Shown here: positions 55,401 through 63,946 of the stretch, piece by piece | Layout of the letters: each line of letters opens with the position of its first letter | Numbering within the stretch: the stretch's first letter is position 1 | DNA from: Hydractinia symbiolongicarpus | Taxonomy: Eukaryota; Cnidaria; Hydrozoa; Anthoathecata; Hydractiniidae | Direction: 5' to 3' | DNA: 64,000 bases | Assembly: GCF_029227915.1 (NCBI RefSeq) | Contig: NC_079884.1 | Location: 24,738,001-24,802,000, forward strand | Notes under the pieces: generated by a model | What the model was told of the DNA's origin: nothing | Databases searched by the model: none | What the model saw: only the letters and a program-made list of their open reading frames with translations | Program-made: the position numbers and the translations under genes

Positions 55401-58400
55401 ACTTGATTAAAAAATTGAATATTAAACATTAATAATGTGAACAATAATTCCCGTGGGACATTTATTATTATCCCAACCATAAAATAAATTCACACAGAAA
55501 TCCCAAAACATTAACATTTTCGCCTCAGGTAAAATACCGAACACCGTACGGCCTTTACGTTAAAAAAGATGTCAGAGTTAATTTTCTTTGTTTTATTTCA
55601 GAATGTTCACCTTGATGTCCCAGCTTGTTGTCAATTCAAGCAATGATGCTTGTGTTCGGACGATGTATCAGAAATACACCATCGGGATGATTAAGCAGGC
55701 TATTTTACCGAACTGTGTTTGGAAAGCTGGAAGGTTGGTATCGGGATTGGGTTGTCATATAGTCTATTTTTAGGAAGTGAGCGACTATAGGTTTGATATA
55801 TTATTAAGTGCGTGGTATTATAATATAGATGAAAAGTAATTAGCTCATCGTCGTAAAGTGTTGTGTTGAACGTCTATGTTTTGTTTTTTATTTCGCTAAC
55901 TGTCCATTCTGTGCAGTCAAAAAAAAAAGCTGGACGAGCCCACTCTTCTTTTCTTTAAACCGATCGATTATTACAAAAGTGTCGAATATGTGCAAGTATA
56001 ATTTTGTAGAGTTGCTCAATTTACCCGCTGGTCGGGTTACATGCAATCATCAAACCACAAACTTGGTTTGATGATTGAGACATGTTATATTTTTTCTTGA
56101 TTATTGTGTCTGACCTGATTGTTTCAGAACAGCTGCTGCTATTCGTGCTGTTGCAATTTCGTTTCTTTGGGCGTTACTGCAATCTGGTGTGGTTACCGAC
56201 GATCACCTGCGAGAGTGTTACAACGAGCTTCATACTCAGGTGTGAGGTTTTTTACTGCTATAGATATGAATTCATTGGGTCCACTCTGTCAGTGATTGTC
56301 AAAATGGCAGGAAAATGGCAGGAATTTTGGGTTTAATTAGTCAATAAGAATTATTTTTATTGTTAAAAAATATAGGTAGGAATTGAATTTTAGAACTGGT
56401 TTTAAAAATCCGTATTAACTTATGACAGTCTATTGTATCAGATGTTTGTATTTAATCTTACAATGTTTAAAGTAACCCAAGATTCCAATTAGTCGGAAAT
56501 TTCATCTGAAAAAAGCTGGGAAGCCGGGGCACATTTGATCAAAGAATGTCAGGAATTTTTTTAGAAATGTTAGAGAAATAAGAAGTTAATATAAAGTGTA
56601 CACTGAATAGACAGTGCGGTATTTGTGCAGTAATTAATTTTAAAGGAGTTTCAATCCTCGTTAAGTTAGGCTTCCAATGTCCAAGTTAAACCAACCACAT
56701 CAATTAAGATGTTAAGTGACAAAATGAAAACTATTTACTTTTTTTTCCAGCTTATTACTTGCCTCGATGATTTCAGTGAGACGACTCGCTTAGTTACTGT
56801 GAAAGTTTTGTTAAAGCTTTTAATTGTTTGCAAAGCAGCTATGCAAGGTATGTCGCATTTGATAAGTTGAAGTTTTAGTATGGTATGGATTTAATTCGAC
56901 GAGTAGATTTAGACATATTGTATTTTTTATATAAAACATATTTCTACTTTTGACCTAAATTTAATGTATAGTATATTTAGTATATTTAACATTTATTTTT
57001 TGTGTTTAGTTGAACAACTACACGTTATTTATCCTGAGTTGTTAAAACGTATGGACGACAGTTCGAATGAAGTAAGAATAGTCACGTGCAAAGCATTTTC
57101 GGCATACTTCAGGTACGAATATACTGTTTTTAAAATTTACCGATCAAAGTTAAAAATTAGAACCACAAATTTCTTGCCTAAAATGAACTCTAATAGCAAG
57201 TTTAATGGTTAAGCTGAAAACAGGGTGGGCGAGTTTAACGGTTAAACTGAAAACAGGGTTGGCGAGTTTAACGGTTAAATTGAAATCAGGGTGGGCGAGT
57301 TTAATGGTTAAGTTAAAAACTTAATGGATGGTGTAATGGTTAAGCTGAAAACAGGGTGGGCGAGTTTAACGGTTAAGCTGAAATCAAGGTGGTTGAGTTT
57401 AATGGTTAAGTTAAAAACTTAATGGAAGGTCTAATGGTTAAGCTAAAAGTTTAATGGTTGAACTGAGAACAGACTGTGATTTCCAATTGGACTTCAGAAG
57501 CTGGACTTTAAAACCATCTTCCACACATGGCAATAAACAATGACCATTTTTAGAGTTTTTTTACTTCTAGCGCACTTCCAGAAGATTACGATCGAGATTT
57601 TTTTAAAGCTCATCTGGAGTTTATTTACAAAACGTTGCTCATTCATCTAGACGATCCAGACGAGACCGTGCAGGTAAGTGTTTTGGTGTAAAGAATACAC
57701 TAAATTTAATCAGCTTCGACACTGTGTCTGTGTCTAATAAAATAAGGAGTCCTGTATCAATAAAGTAAGATAACGGCCGGGTGGCCAGCGGCTGCAAAAA
57801 TCCTGAAAAAAGAATAAAAATATGGTGTATAGTCCTTGAAAAATCTGGGAAAACAGAAAAATTTTAGAAAAAAAGTCCTGGAAAACAGACCTTTTTAAGA
57901 TTAACCTTTTAAGATTAAAAAAACTTTAAAAATTCTTTTTCGATACTTTGTTTTTTCTGCTGCTGAATGTTGACATCCAATCGACGATTTTTTAGTGAAT
58001 TTAGAAATAATCGGTGTTTCACTTTTATTTTTGTTGTAAAATTTCCTTTAATTCCCTTTGAAGTCAGGTTCTGTCTACCCCTTCACCCTCTTGAATTCTA
58101 CCCAGGGTTGCGACAAGTTATCAAAATGCTAGAAGTCATGCAACTTGGTCTGAATTTGGTCTGAATAAAGTCATACAAGAAGCATTGGGCTCTAAGAATT
58201 TCCGCTCGCTACCAAAATATTTGATGACAACCTGCTAATTTGTGGTGTTGTCATGCCAAAACTTCGAAGAGGTTTGGTGCATGAAGCTCTGAAGATAAAG
58301 CACACAAGTGACATTATATCTTACAACAAACGCAAACAAAACGAAACGTGTCATAATAAACTCACATTTTAAAAGAAATTTCTAACAAAAAATACAGCCT

Positions 58401-61400
58401 ATCATTTATGGTTGAAAGTCTTGCGATTGAAACGTTTATGGTCTTAAACGGCATTTAGTTGACAAAAAATCAAAATTTTGATGTGACCATCATTTTCAGC
58501 ATACTTTTTTTATTAACTGTGCCAATTTTTGTCGAAAATAAAGTAGTTTTAATTTTTAGACAAATTTTGGCCTAAAATGACATTTAAGGTGGCAAAAAAT
58601 CAAACTTTTGTATCATCATCATTTTCAGCATACTTTATTTGTTAACTGTGCCAAATTTGGCCGGAAGTGAAGTGGTTTTAATTTTTGCACCAATTTTGGC
58701 CTAAAATAGCATTTAGGTGACAAAAAATCAAACTTTTGTATCATCATCATTTTCAGCATACTTTATTTGTTAACGGTGCCAAATTTGTCCGAAAATGAAG
58801 TGGTTTTTAATTTTTTGGACCAATTTTGGCCTAAAATGACATTTAAGGTGGCAAAAAACCAAAATTTTGATGTCACCATCATGTTCAGCATACTTTTTTT
58901 GTTTATTGTGCCAAATTTGGCCGAAAATGAAGTGGTTTTAATTTTTTGGACCAATTTTGGCCTAAAATGACATTTAAGGTGGCAAAAAACCAAAATTTTG
59001 ATGTCACCATCATGTTCAGCATACTTTTTTTGTTTATTGTGCCAAATTTTGTCAAAAATAAAGTAGTTTTAATTTTTGGACCAATTTTGGCCTAAAATGA
59101 CATTTAGGTAACAAGAAATCAAAATTATTTTTTTTTTCAATTATTTCTTTTGCAAATTTTGGTGTTAAGAAAAATTAAAAATTTGGCGAATTTAGTGGCT
59201 TTGGTCTGAACGCGCTAAAAAAATGTATTTTTTGTTATTATTAAGATATGTACGAAAAAGGAATTATCGACATTTAAAACCAGAGGATTTTTATTGATTT
59301 TATTATGTTTATGTTATGTTCAAGTTCCTTGAACATAACATAGCCCTTCCTTCTATCCCGTGACTTGGTGATAAAATTACAAAGAAAGCACGAACCCAAT
59401 CAACACGTTCCATTGTTGTACCTCGCCCCTTTACAAAGGGAGGGGGTATCGACTTATGAATTTTTTTGAAAAATAGTGGTGTTGAAAATTTCCCAGCAAA
59501 ATGGGTGGGGTTGTGAAAAATGGGCGGGGGGGAGAAAGGCTGTTGTAGAAAGCGTGGGGTTGCTCTATATTCCAGAACAAATTATTGCTTCTTAAATTAC
59601 TTACTTCAAGTAAGACAAACCATTCAATTTAACCTTAAAAAAGCAATTGCTCGTTTTTTGTATAGTTTTAGTGTGCAGCCATTTTCTAGATCTTGTTTTT
59701 AACAGTTACATCCTGTTTATTTATTAATCTATGTAAATTCATATTTCTGCCTCTCAGAACCTATAAGAGAATTATTTGTAGTTGAAAAATGTAAAAAGAT
59801 TCAATAAACTCGGTTTACTAAGCTTTTAGCCATTTTGAGAATTGGCAACGTTAGAAAATTAACGACATCTTGCCTTAGACATCTTCCTAAAAGCTCTAAA
59901 AGTACCAGGTATTTTTAGTCAAATTTGGTGGCTATAAAGGGCAGACAAAGTAATCTAATGAAATTAGCAAGAGTACAATTTAATTTATTAGAACTTTTCC
60001 TCACTATCAATTTGTTGTAACTATTTTGCATCGCTTTTTGGTAGGGGTAGTATATTGTTAACAACAACAAAAGTGCTTTCTGGTGTCTTTAAACATAAGC
60101 TTAAAATAATAGGGTGTTTAATAAAGAATTAAAATTATAGCTTGACCCTGAAATAAGAGAGGGGTTACCATTAAAATAAGAAGAGTCGGGTTCCCTAATA
60201 TTAGGGGATTTGTTTTAACCCCTCTGCCAACTATGCGTTTAAACCATGCGTGTTAAACATTGTTAGTGATTGGAATAAAAGTGGCATTTTGTGTTTGATA
60301 TATGGGATAACGAAATATACGTCCTTGCACAACTCATATGGATGTTGTTTTTTTTGCTTTAGAAATGTGTCACGCAGTGCTTGCAAGATGGTGCTCACCT
60401 TCATCCTGGTTTGCTGAAACAAGAAGTTGAAGATGTTGCCTTGAAACATCGCTCGAGAAAGTATGTAGTTTAGTTTTGTTCACCAACGGATTGATATTGT
60501 GGGGCGAATAGATGACTAATTCAAAGAATTAATATTTTATACTTTTTATCACAAGTCAAGCTCCGTTACTTTAGCCTTTATGTTGCACCACACAGTCAAG
60601 TAGTTAGCAAATCCCTTTAATGGGCTACATACACTGTCAGCTTTAGAAGTAAAGAACATAAAAGCGATTGAATAACTACCCCATATATTATAGAGTTGTT
60701 TTCGTACTTTGCCCTATATATACTCCTAAGTATTATTTATTTCACGTTTTGTAAAAAAGTAATAGGGTAATTTTTGCTTTGATCATTTTTTGCCAGGTTT
60801 GGTTCATTTTTCAAAATCTAAAAAACAAATTTTGAAACTATTCTGTTGGCTTGTCTTTTTTTATAATAGGTTCATGTATGTTTTCATGAAATAGATGCTT
60901 CACAAAACTAAATTCGTGGCAAAAAGCACATAAATTTCAGCAGGAAAAATAATTTGACAATTGATGTTTAATAATTATATATAACTATTCCCCTTATTGG
61001 AGGAAAAAAAGTTAGACGGGAATAGTTTTTTAGTCGCTTCACTCCGACTGAAGTTGAGTCTCGGGTAAAGAAATAGAAGTGTTTTGTTCAGAAAAAAAAA
61101 TACTCTGTTGTTTATTTTATTCCTTTGTTATCTTACCCTGTTCTGTAATCATCAAAGTTCATTCGTTAATATATAACTAGTTGATTGACTGAAGTAGGTA
61201 CAAAAATTGCAACAATAAGCTGGTAGTAAAGTTCTCAAACGATTTATGGTCTGGTTAAAGTTAAAGTTAAATAAAGGAAATTACTTTTCGAGGGAAATAT
61301 TTTGCTGGGAAAAACTTAAGTCACCCCAAAATTCCTTTTTTTTCTGTTTCTTGAGCGAAAGTAGGTAAAAGAAAAATAAATTGCACTATGAAAGATGTAC

Positions 61401-61468
61401 CATGTGTTTCTATCTTTAGGTTTTGCGATGAACTAATAGAAGTATGTAAAAGTAAACTGGCTAGCTGA
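31401..61468 (+). CDS. DNAAF5: Dynein axonemal assembly factor 5 (HEAT-repeat protein), 20 coding exons
   Basis: The exons listed separately join with GT-AG sites and closing phases into 849 codons; human DNAAF5 has 855 residues. The protein is a chain of HEAT repeats, with characteristic DP/D-VR turns. Strong family blocks include [33 protein letters not shown], the [10 protein letters not shown] helix after [22 protein letters not shown] and [15 protein letters not shown]5 (HEATR2) acts in the cytoplasm in pre-assembly of axonemal dynein arms, so the gene suggests motile cilia or flagella. Introns are large and transposon-rich; intron 1 alone is 7.1 kb. Exon 1 is the least certain piece: it was chosen because it supplies an ATG, a donor and the right phase and length. 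Confidence 0.93.
35133..35190 (+). repeat. Dispersed repeat, copy A (second copy at 39883-39945)
   Basis: GACTG-TTTAGCCA followed by ACAGAT-CCTTC and GCAAAGT-AAACAAA appears in the same orientation at 39883-39945. Both lie in DNAAF5 introns. Confidence 0.55.
37736..38398. mobile_element. Foldback MITE with ~190-bp inverted ends, TA-flanked
   Basis: The left arm (from 37736) and the reverse complement of the right arm (to 38398) match over about 190 bases at roughly 80 percent, beginning CTC-GGCTA-TTAAGGCC. TA flanks both ends. Each arm contains a CRE-like TGACGTCA site. There is no coding capacity. Confidence 0.8.
38610..38824 (+). CDS. DNAAF5: DNAAF5 exon 2
   Basis: Residues 25-96: first HEAT repeats (RKRALEKI, then [15 protein letters not shown]). 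Acceptor TTTTTTTGTAG, donor CA|GTAAGT, ends in phase 2. Confidence 0.9.
38825..40789. other. DNAAF5 intron 2, part before the LINE
   Basis: AT-rich. It contains the interspersed repeats at 39658-39817 and 39883-39945. No exon is supported. Confidence 0.5.
39658..39817 (-). repeat. Interspersed repeat related to 49955-50095 (opposite strand)
   Basis: The reverse complement carries TTGACGTCGCGCCGTAACGT, then GAAAATGAAG, GCCTGTCACAGA and a TATTATTATATAG end. The same order is seen at 49955-50095. A partial copy (GCCTGTTACAGACACACAGA) lies near 37,165-37,215. Confidence 0.7.
40816..41262 (-). pseudogene. LINE C-terminal segment after a 1-base insertion
   Basis: This frame ([20 protein letters not shown] to [11 protein letters not shown]) is the normal C-terminus of the LINE protein. 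An extra A near 41,297, absent from the two other copies, creates a stop and separates it from the polymerase. Confidence 0.8.
41294..43465 (-). pseudogene. LINE polyprotein: end of endonuclease, reverse transcriptase, zinc finger
   Basis: The 723-codon frame has the endonuclease tail ([10 protein letters not shown]) and RT blocks [27 protein letters not shown] and [11 protein letters not shown]. The catalytic YADDLV box is at residue 560. After this comes an inserted zinc finger (residues about 615-660, positions 41486-41623) with the pattern CxxC-CxxC-HKKC-CxxC, then FCYLGDML. It reverse-transcribes element RNA at a nicked target in intact relatives. It ends early because of the inserted base. 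Confidence 0.88.
43335..43845 (-). pseudogene. LINE endonuclease, split over three frames
   Basis: Pieces 43492-43845 ([34 protein letters not shown]) and 43335-43556 ([12 protein letters not shown]) carry the conserved strands of an exonuclease-endonuclease-phosphatase fold. They are shifted relative to each other and to the frame beginning at 43465. Confidence 0.8.
44360..44594 (+). CDS. DNAAF5: DNAAF5 exon 3
   Basis: Residues 96-174: [19 protein letters not shown] and VDPFGDVRK. Acceptor ACAATAG, donor AAG|GTGATT, ends in phase 0. Confidence 0.92.
44673..44807 (+). CDS. DNAAF5: DNAAF5 exon 4
   Basis: Residues 175-219: [23 protein letters not shown] and [13 protein letters not shown]. It is 135 bases, phase 0-0. 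Confidence 0.93.
45307..45455 (+). CDS. DNAAF5: DNAAF5 exon 5
   Basis: Residues 220-269: [25 protein letters not shown] and [12 protein letters not shown]. Ends in phase 2. Confidence 0.93.
45640..47454 (+). mobile_element. 5'-truncated RTE-like LINE copy in DNAAF5 intron 5, plus strand
   Basis: The copy begins inside the coding region ([13 protein letters not shown]) and ends in the CCATGCTAGCATGG palindrome and a (GAT)n tail at about 47,454. Relative to the 40.8-44.2 kb copy it has in-frame losses (after KIGKAA and after QVMK) and several frameshifts. ATATGTGTATATGTG before it and ATATGTGTGTATAAAA after it look like an imperfect target duplication. It is sense to DNAAF5, so it is opposite to the other copy in this gene. 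Confidence 0.88.
47728..47824 (+). CDS. DNAAF5: DNAAF5 exon 6
   Basis: Residues 269-301: [20 protein letters not shown], the most conserved HEAT repeat of the family. Ends in phase 0. Confidence 0.93.
47825..49533. other. DNAAF5 intron 6, first part
   Basis: AT-rich sequence with no recognised gene or repeat family. Confidence 0.45.
49534..49827 (+). mobile_element. tRNA-derived SINE with a Nin-type central domain
   Basis: The head resembles a tRNA: an A-box-like ATGGTAGAGC (49551-49560) and a degenerate B box GGTTTTGGGTTGAGC (49580-49594). The following GAGTCATGCCAGAGACTATA and the CTGCTTAACGTTCAGCAT stretch match the conserved central domain of Nin-DC SINEs, known across eumetazoans. It ends in a (TAA)n tail at about 49,796-49,825. 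It was copied by RNA polymerase III and LINE machinery. Confidence 0.72.
49955..50095 (+). repeat. Interspersed repeat related to 39658-39817
   Basis: It starts TTTGACGTCGCGCCGTAACG and ends in an ACAGACAGACAGACA run and TATTATTATAAGTGATA. The match to the inverted copy at 39.7 kb extends over about 140 bases. Confidence 0.7.
50206..50293 (+). CDS. DNAAF5: DNAAF5 exon 7
   Basis: Residues 302-331: an acidic linker ([15 protein letters not shown]) matching the equivalent human segment. Ends in phase 1. Confidence 0.92.
50294..51414. other. DNAAF5 intron 7
   Basis: AT-rich, with nothing recognised. The other DNAAF5 introns over 300 bases and without a separate entry (10, 11, 13, 14 and 15) also show no clear element. 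Intron 13 has only a CCTGTTGTAACAGG palindrome near 55,181. Confidence 0.45.
51415..51527 (+). CDS. DNAAF5: DNAAF5 exon 8
   Basis: Residues 331-368: [20 protein letters not shown] followed by [14 protein letters not shown]. Ends in phase 0. Confidence 0.93.
51685..51807 (+). CDS. DNAAF5: DNAAF5 exon 9
   Basis: Residues 369-409: [20 protein letters not shown] and [10 protein letters not shown]. It is 123 bases, phase 0-0. Confidence 0.93.
52293..52472 (+). CDS. DNAAF5: DNAAF5 exon 10
   Basis: Residues 410-469: [20 protein letters not shown], a Ser-rich turn, and a helix to LLGTEIK. It is 180 bases, phase 0-0. Confidence 0.93.
52943..53134 (+). CDS. DNAAF5: DNAAF5 exon 11
   Basis: Residues 470-533: [12 protein letters not shown] and the helix [17 protein letters not shown]. 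It is 192 bases, phase 0-0. Confidence 0.92.
53786..53884 (+). CDS. DNAAF5: DNAAF5 exon 12
   Basis: Residues 534-566: [20 protein letters not shown] to TGLK. It is 99 bases, phase 0-0. Confidence 0.92.
53967..54155 (+). CDS. Candidate cassette exon in DNAAF5 intron 12 (63 codons)
   Basis: A CACAG acceptor, an open 189-base stretch and a consensus donor AGG|GTAAGT form a phase 0-0 unit that would insert 63 residues without shifting the frame. Exons 12 and 13 joined directly align with human DNAAF5 without a gap, so this unit is not part of the conserved protein. Its composition (Asn-, Ser- and Leu-rich) gives no domain. It may be alternatively spliced or fortuitous. Confidence 0.35.
54392..54549 (+). 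CDS. DNAAF5: DNAAF5 exon 13
   Basis: Residues 567-619: [12 protein letters not shown], then [19 protein letters not shown]. Donor AAAA|GTAGGT, ends in phase 2. Confidence 0.92.
55602..55733 (+). CDS. DNAAF5: DNAAF5 exon 14
   Basis: Residues 619-663: [10 protein letters not shown], then [11 protein letters not shown]. Ends in phase 2 inside the Arg codon. Confidence 0.93.
56128..56239 (+). CDS. DNAAF5: DNAAF5 exon 15
   Basis: Residues 663-700: [20 protein letters not shown], nearly identical to the vertebrate repeat. Ends in phase 0. Confidence 0.93.
56751..56847 (+). CDS. DNAAF5: DNAAF5 exon 16
   Basis: Residues 701-733: [20 protein letters not shown]. Acceptor TTTTTTCCAG, ends in phase 1. 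Confidence 0.93.
57010..57112 (+). CDS. DNAAF5: DNAAF5 exon 17
   Basis: Residues 733-767: [20 protein letters not shown]. Ends in phase 2. Confidence 0.93.
57196..57465. repeat. 33-bp minisatellite in DNAAF5 intron 17
   Basis: About eight units of GAGTTTAACGGTTAAACTGA plus AAACAGGGTGGGC recur with a 33-base period (for example 57229, 57262 and 57295). Middle units are degenerate or shortened. Confidence 0.85.
57571..57673 (+). CDS. DNAAF5: DNAAF5 exon 18
   Basis: Residues 767-801: [18 protein letters not shown]. Acceptor ACTTCTAG, donor CAG|GTAAGT, ends in phase 0. Confidence 0.93.
58463..59111. repeat. 130-bp satellite, five tandem units, DNAAF5 intron 18
   Basis: Units begin with CAAAAAATCAAAATTTTGAT near 58463, 58593, 58721, 58852 and 58983, spaced 128-131 bases. 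Each ends CCTAAAATGACATTTA. The open frames crossing it on both strands are a by-product of the repeat. Confidence 0.92.
59310..59342. repeat. Perfect 15-bp hairpin with a 3-base loop
   Basis: TATGTTATGTTCAAG at 59310-59324 pairs exactly with 59328-59342 around a TTC loop. No other features of an RNA gene are seen. Confidence 0.75.
59343..60362. other. DNAAF5 intron 18, last part
   Basis: No repeat or gene is recognised, apart from short G-runs near 59,440-59,530. Confidence 0.4.
60363..60460 (+). CDS. DNAAF5: DNAAF5 exon 19
   Basis: Residues 802-834: [20 protein letters not shown] to HRSRK. Ends in phase 2. Confidence 0.92.
60461..61419. other. DNAAF5 intron 19
   Basis: AT-rich, nothing recognised. 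Confidence 0.4.
61420..61468 (+). CDS. DNAAF5: DNAAF5 exon 20 (last coding exon)
   Basis: Residues 834-849: [15 protein letters not shown], then TGA. It matches the human C-terminal helix (YCEQLLQHVQ). Acceptor ATCTTTAG. Confidence 0.9.
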
Positions 61469-61636
61469 GAGATATATAGAGAAGGTATGTGGGAGATATC
61501 CGTGCGAATCCATATCGTATTAATACTTATAGTATTTGTATTAGTTTCAACTGAGCAGTCAAGCGTGTAGAATGCTAAAATGTAAAGTTTTTTATATTGC
61601 TGTAAATTCTTGAGGTTGATGTTCAATCAAGCTGTT

Positions 61637-61722
61637 AATAAAAAGAACTTCTGTAAATGATGTTTCTGTCTTTGTTGTATAGATGTTGTTTACTAAAATG
61701 TCAAGAAAGTCTCCATAATAAA
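61637..61722 (+). terminator. Candidate DNAAF5 poly(A) signals
   Basis: AATAAA occurs at 61637-61642 and again at 61717-61722, within 260 bases of the stop codon, with T/GT-rich sequence after the first. Confidence 0.55.
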
Positions 61723-62519
61723 TTGTCCAAGCGATGGACCATATTATAGGTGGCAATTTTGCGGATCATTTATTTAAAAAAGAATTTCCAGATGTATTAT
61801 GCAAGACAAAAAAAGGAAAAGGTCTCAAACGTTTAAGAACTAACGGCGTATTTTAAAAACATGACTTTTTGTATAGCCTTCTTTTTTCGCCATCGTATTG
61901 TGTAATAAAAATTTCTAGAGAAAGTTTTACTTACGCAAGGTTTAGTAAAACGTTGTGCAAACAATTATGCAAATCTGCATTTTCACAGTAACCATAGACG
62001 AAAATTGATAACGAAATTGTTACAATGTTTTCACGACATAATAATTCTTAAACCTATAAAGAAATCCTATAAGAAGAATATATACAGAAACAATATATTA
62101 AATAAAATATGTCTGGTGCTCTTAAGATTAAAACAAAACAAAAAAATTGAACGTTGGAGGTAGGAAGGTACATGCTTTTCTTATACGTTATCCGGTGTAA
62201 TGATTTTTTTAAATGATGATGTGTCTCATAATCCTTTATGAACTTTGTCTCTGAATGCGTCCTCCGTGATTTGCTGAAGTGCTTGAGTAAAAATCCTAAT
62301 TCATCCGTGCATAAAAATATATATATCACTAAGGGTAAAAATTCTATTAATGTTTGGAAAGGATATAATTTTGGTTCTTTCTTAAACACCAGGAATTCCA
62401 TCCAATTTTGCCGTCTAGAACCCAAACTGTGTGCTAACTTTCGTTAAAAGTTAAGATGATTTTGTAAGGAGAAAAACAGCTCTGTGATATCCTTTTCTCA
62501 AAATTCTTGTTCTCTTGGA
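61723..62519. other. Intergenic DNA after DNAAF5
   Basis: AT-rich. No conserved frame is supported. Confidence 0.4.
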
Positions 62520-62979
62520 TACCGTAATGCTTCGGATAAACGCCCCCTTCTATTAAATGCCCCCTCTAATAGACGCTCTTCCCTCATGAGGGGCGTTTAT
62601 TCGAGGCCATAGTAAAAGTATATGAAAAAATCAATAACTGTTATTGTTTTGCTCTTTTAATTAAAAGGCAATTTTAATGGTGCTAATATAACATAGAAAT
62701 TTCATAAATACGACTAAACACAATCCCTCATATTTGATACATCGGTAAAATAAGGAAATTTTCTATAAACACCTTTTTCCTAAATCTTAGGTTTAAGGTT
62801 GGAAATTTAGATATATTGTAAAGTTTATATTATAGGTATCCATAAAAACTGCAAAAGAGACGAAGTGTAAAAAATTTAATAAACGCCCCCTTCTTTGAAA
62901 CGCCCCCTCGAATAGACGCCCCCTAAAATGTCAAAAAATTTAATAAACGCCCTGGGCGTTTATTCGAAGCATTACGGTA
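62520..62979. mobile_element. 460-bp MITE with 26-bp inverted ends and TA duplication
   Basis: The ends are TACCGTAATGCTTCG-ATAAA and its inverse, flanked by TA as for mariner-like elements. The interior repeats AATAAACGCCCCC/AATAGACGCCCCC words, and near the right end there is a perfect palindrome AATAAACGCCCTGGGCGTTTATT (62942-62964, odd-centred). It is non-coding and lies between the two convergent genes. Confidence 0.85.
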
Positions 62980-63236
62980 AGTAACAAAAATTTTGTAACA
63001 GGATGAGGAGGGTGGATGGTCCTGGATTTGTTGCAAGTTAATTAGGAAAAAATAACGCATTCAAGTGTTATTTTTTGGATGGTTCCTTTCAGCTACAATT
63101 ACACTGATAAATTGAAGTTCGATGTAAACAAAAAGAAAGACCGCAAGGAACTACATTTTAAGTGTAAATTTGGCTTTAGGTCAAATATTAAGCAAAAAAA
63201 ATAAATAAATAAAATCAAGATAAAGTCGTAATCTCT

Positions 63237-63946
63237 TTAATCAAAATAGTACTCCTGTTGGCAATATTGCTGTTCGTGGCCTACATGTTCCAGCGCTTTC
63301 CAGATCCAACGGATTTGTTGGTCTATCGACAAAACTAAACTACTTGGAAATTTTCCTATGTCTTCTGATATAAGCGATTGTAATAAACTTCGGAAAGTTT
63401 GCTTTGATTTGTCACTCTCTGTCCTGTACGGCCAGAGTAGTATAAGTGACGATATAAAAGATTCAATATTCCAGTTATTTTTTTCTTCTGTTTGAAGAAT
63501 ACCAGACGGTGGTTTGAAAACATTCACAATCCAAGTTGTTGTCGAGCGTATGTTATCTATATCAGTTTTAGAGAGTGTGCCCATGGCAGCTCGCACTAGA
63601 TTGTGAACATTCGTTGAAGCAAGCTTCTCTTCCGTAATGCTAGCATTAAAAGGAGTGTTTTCACGTTTCCTATTTTTCCCATGTATTTTAGTTTGGTTGC
63701 TAACTATGCGTGATATTTGTAAGATTTGTTGAATTGCATGAGAGATAAGGTCGATGTTTTTGATTTCATAAGCAACCGTGTCTAACCAAACATCCCAGCT
63801 TTTGTATATTTTCCGAAATATTTCAATTTCTTCATGTTTCGATTGATTCGTCGTACAAACCGTTAGAGTATAGTTATTTGAAAATTTTAGTATGACGGAT
63901 GGATTTAGTTCGTTTTTTTTCATCAGGTAGTAACCTCGCGACATGT
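63237..63946 (-). CDS. 3'-terminal exon of an unrecognised minus-strand gene
   Basis: A 236-codon open exon starts after a T-rich acceptor (TTAAACTTAG on the minus strand) and ends with a stop at 63237. The translation is helical and mixed in charge, with a basic stretch (KNRKREN) and aromatic-rich segments such as WDVWLDTVAY and WPYRTES; it ends QQEYYFD. This pattern suggests a large helical scaffold protein, but no family is recognised. The rest of the gene lies beyond the right edge. An ATG at 63944 is probably internal. Convergence with DNAAF5 leaves 1.8 kb between stops. Confidence 0.6.

Noticed and set aside
58763-58993. Repetitive peptides on both strands
   Set aside because: They are read straight from the 130-bp satellite.
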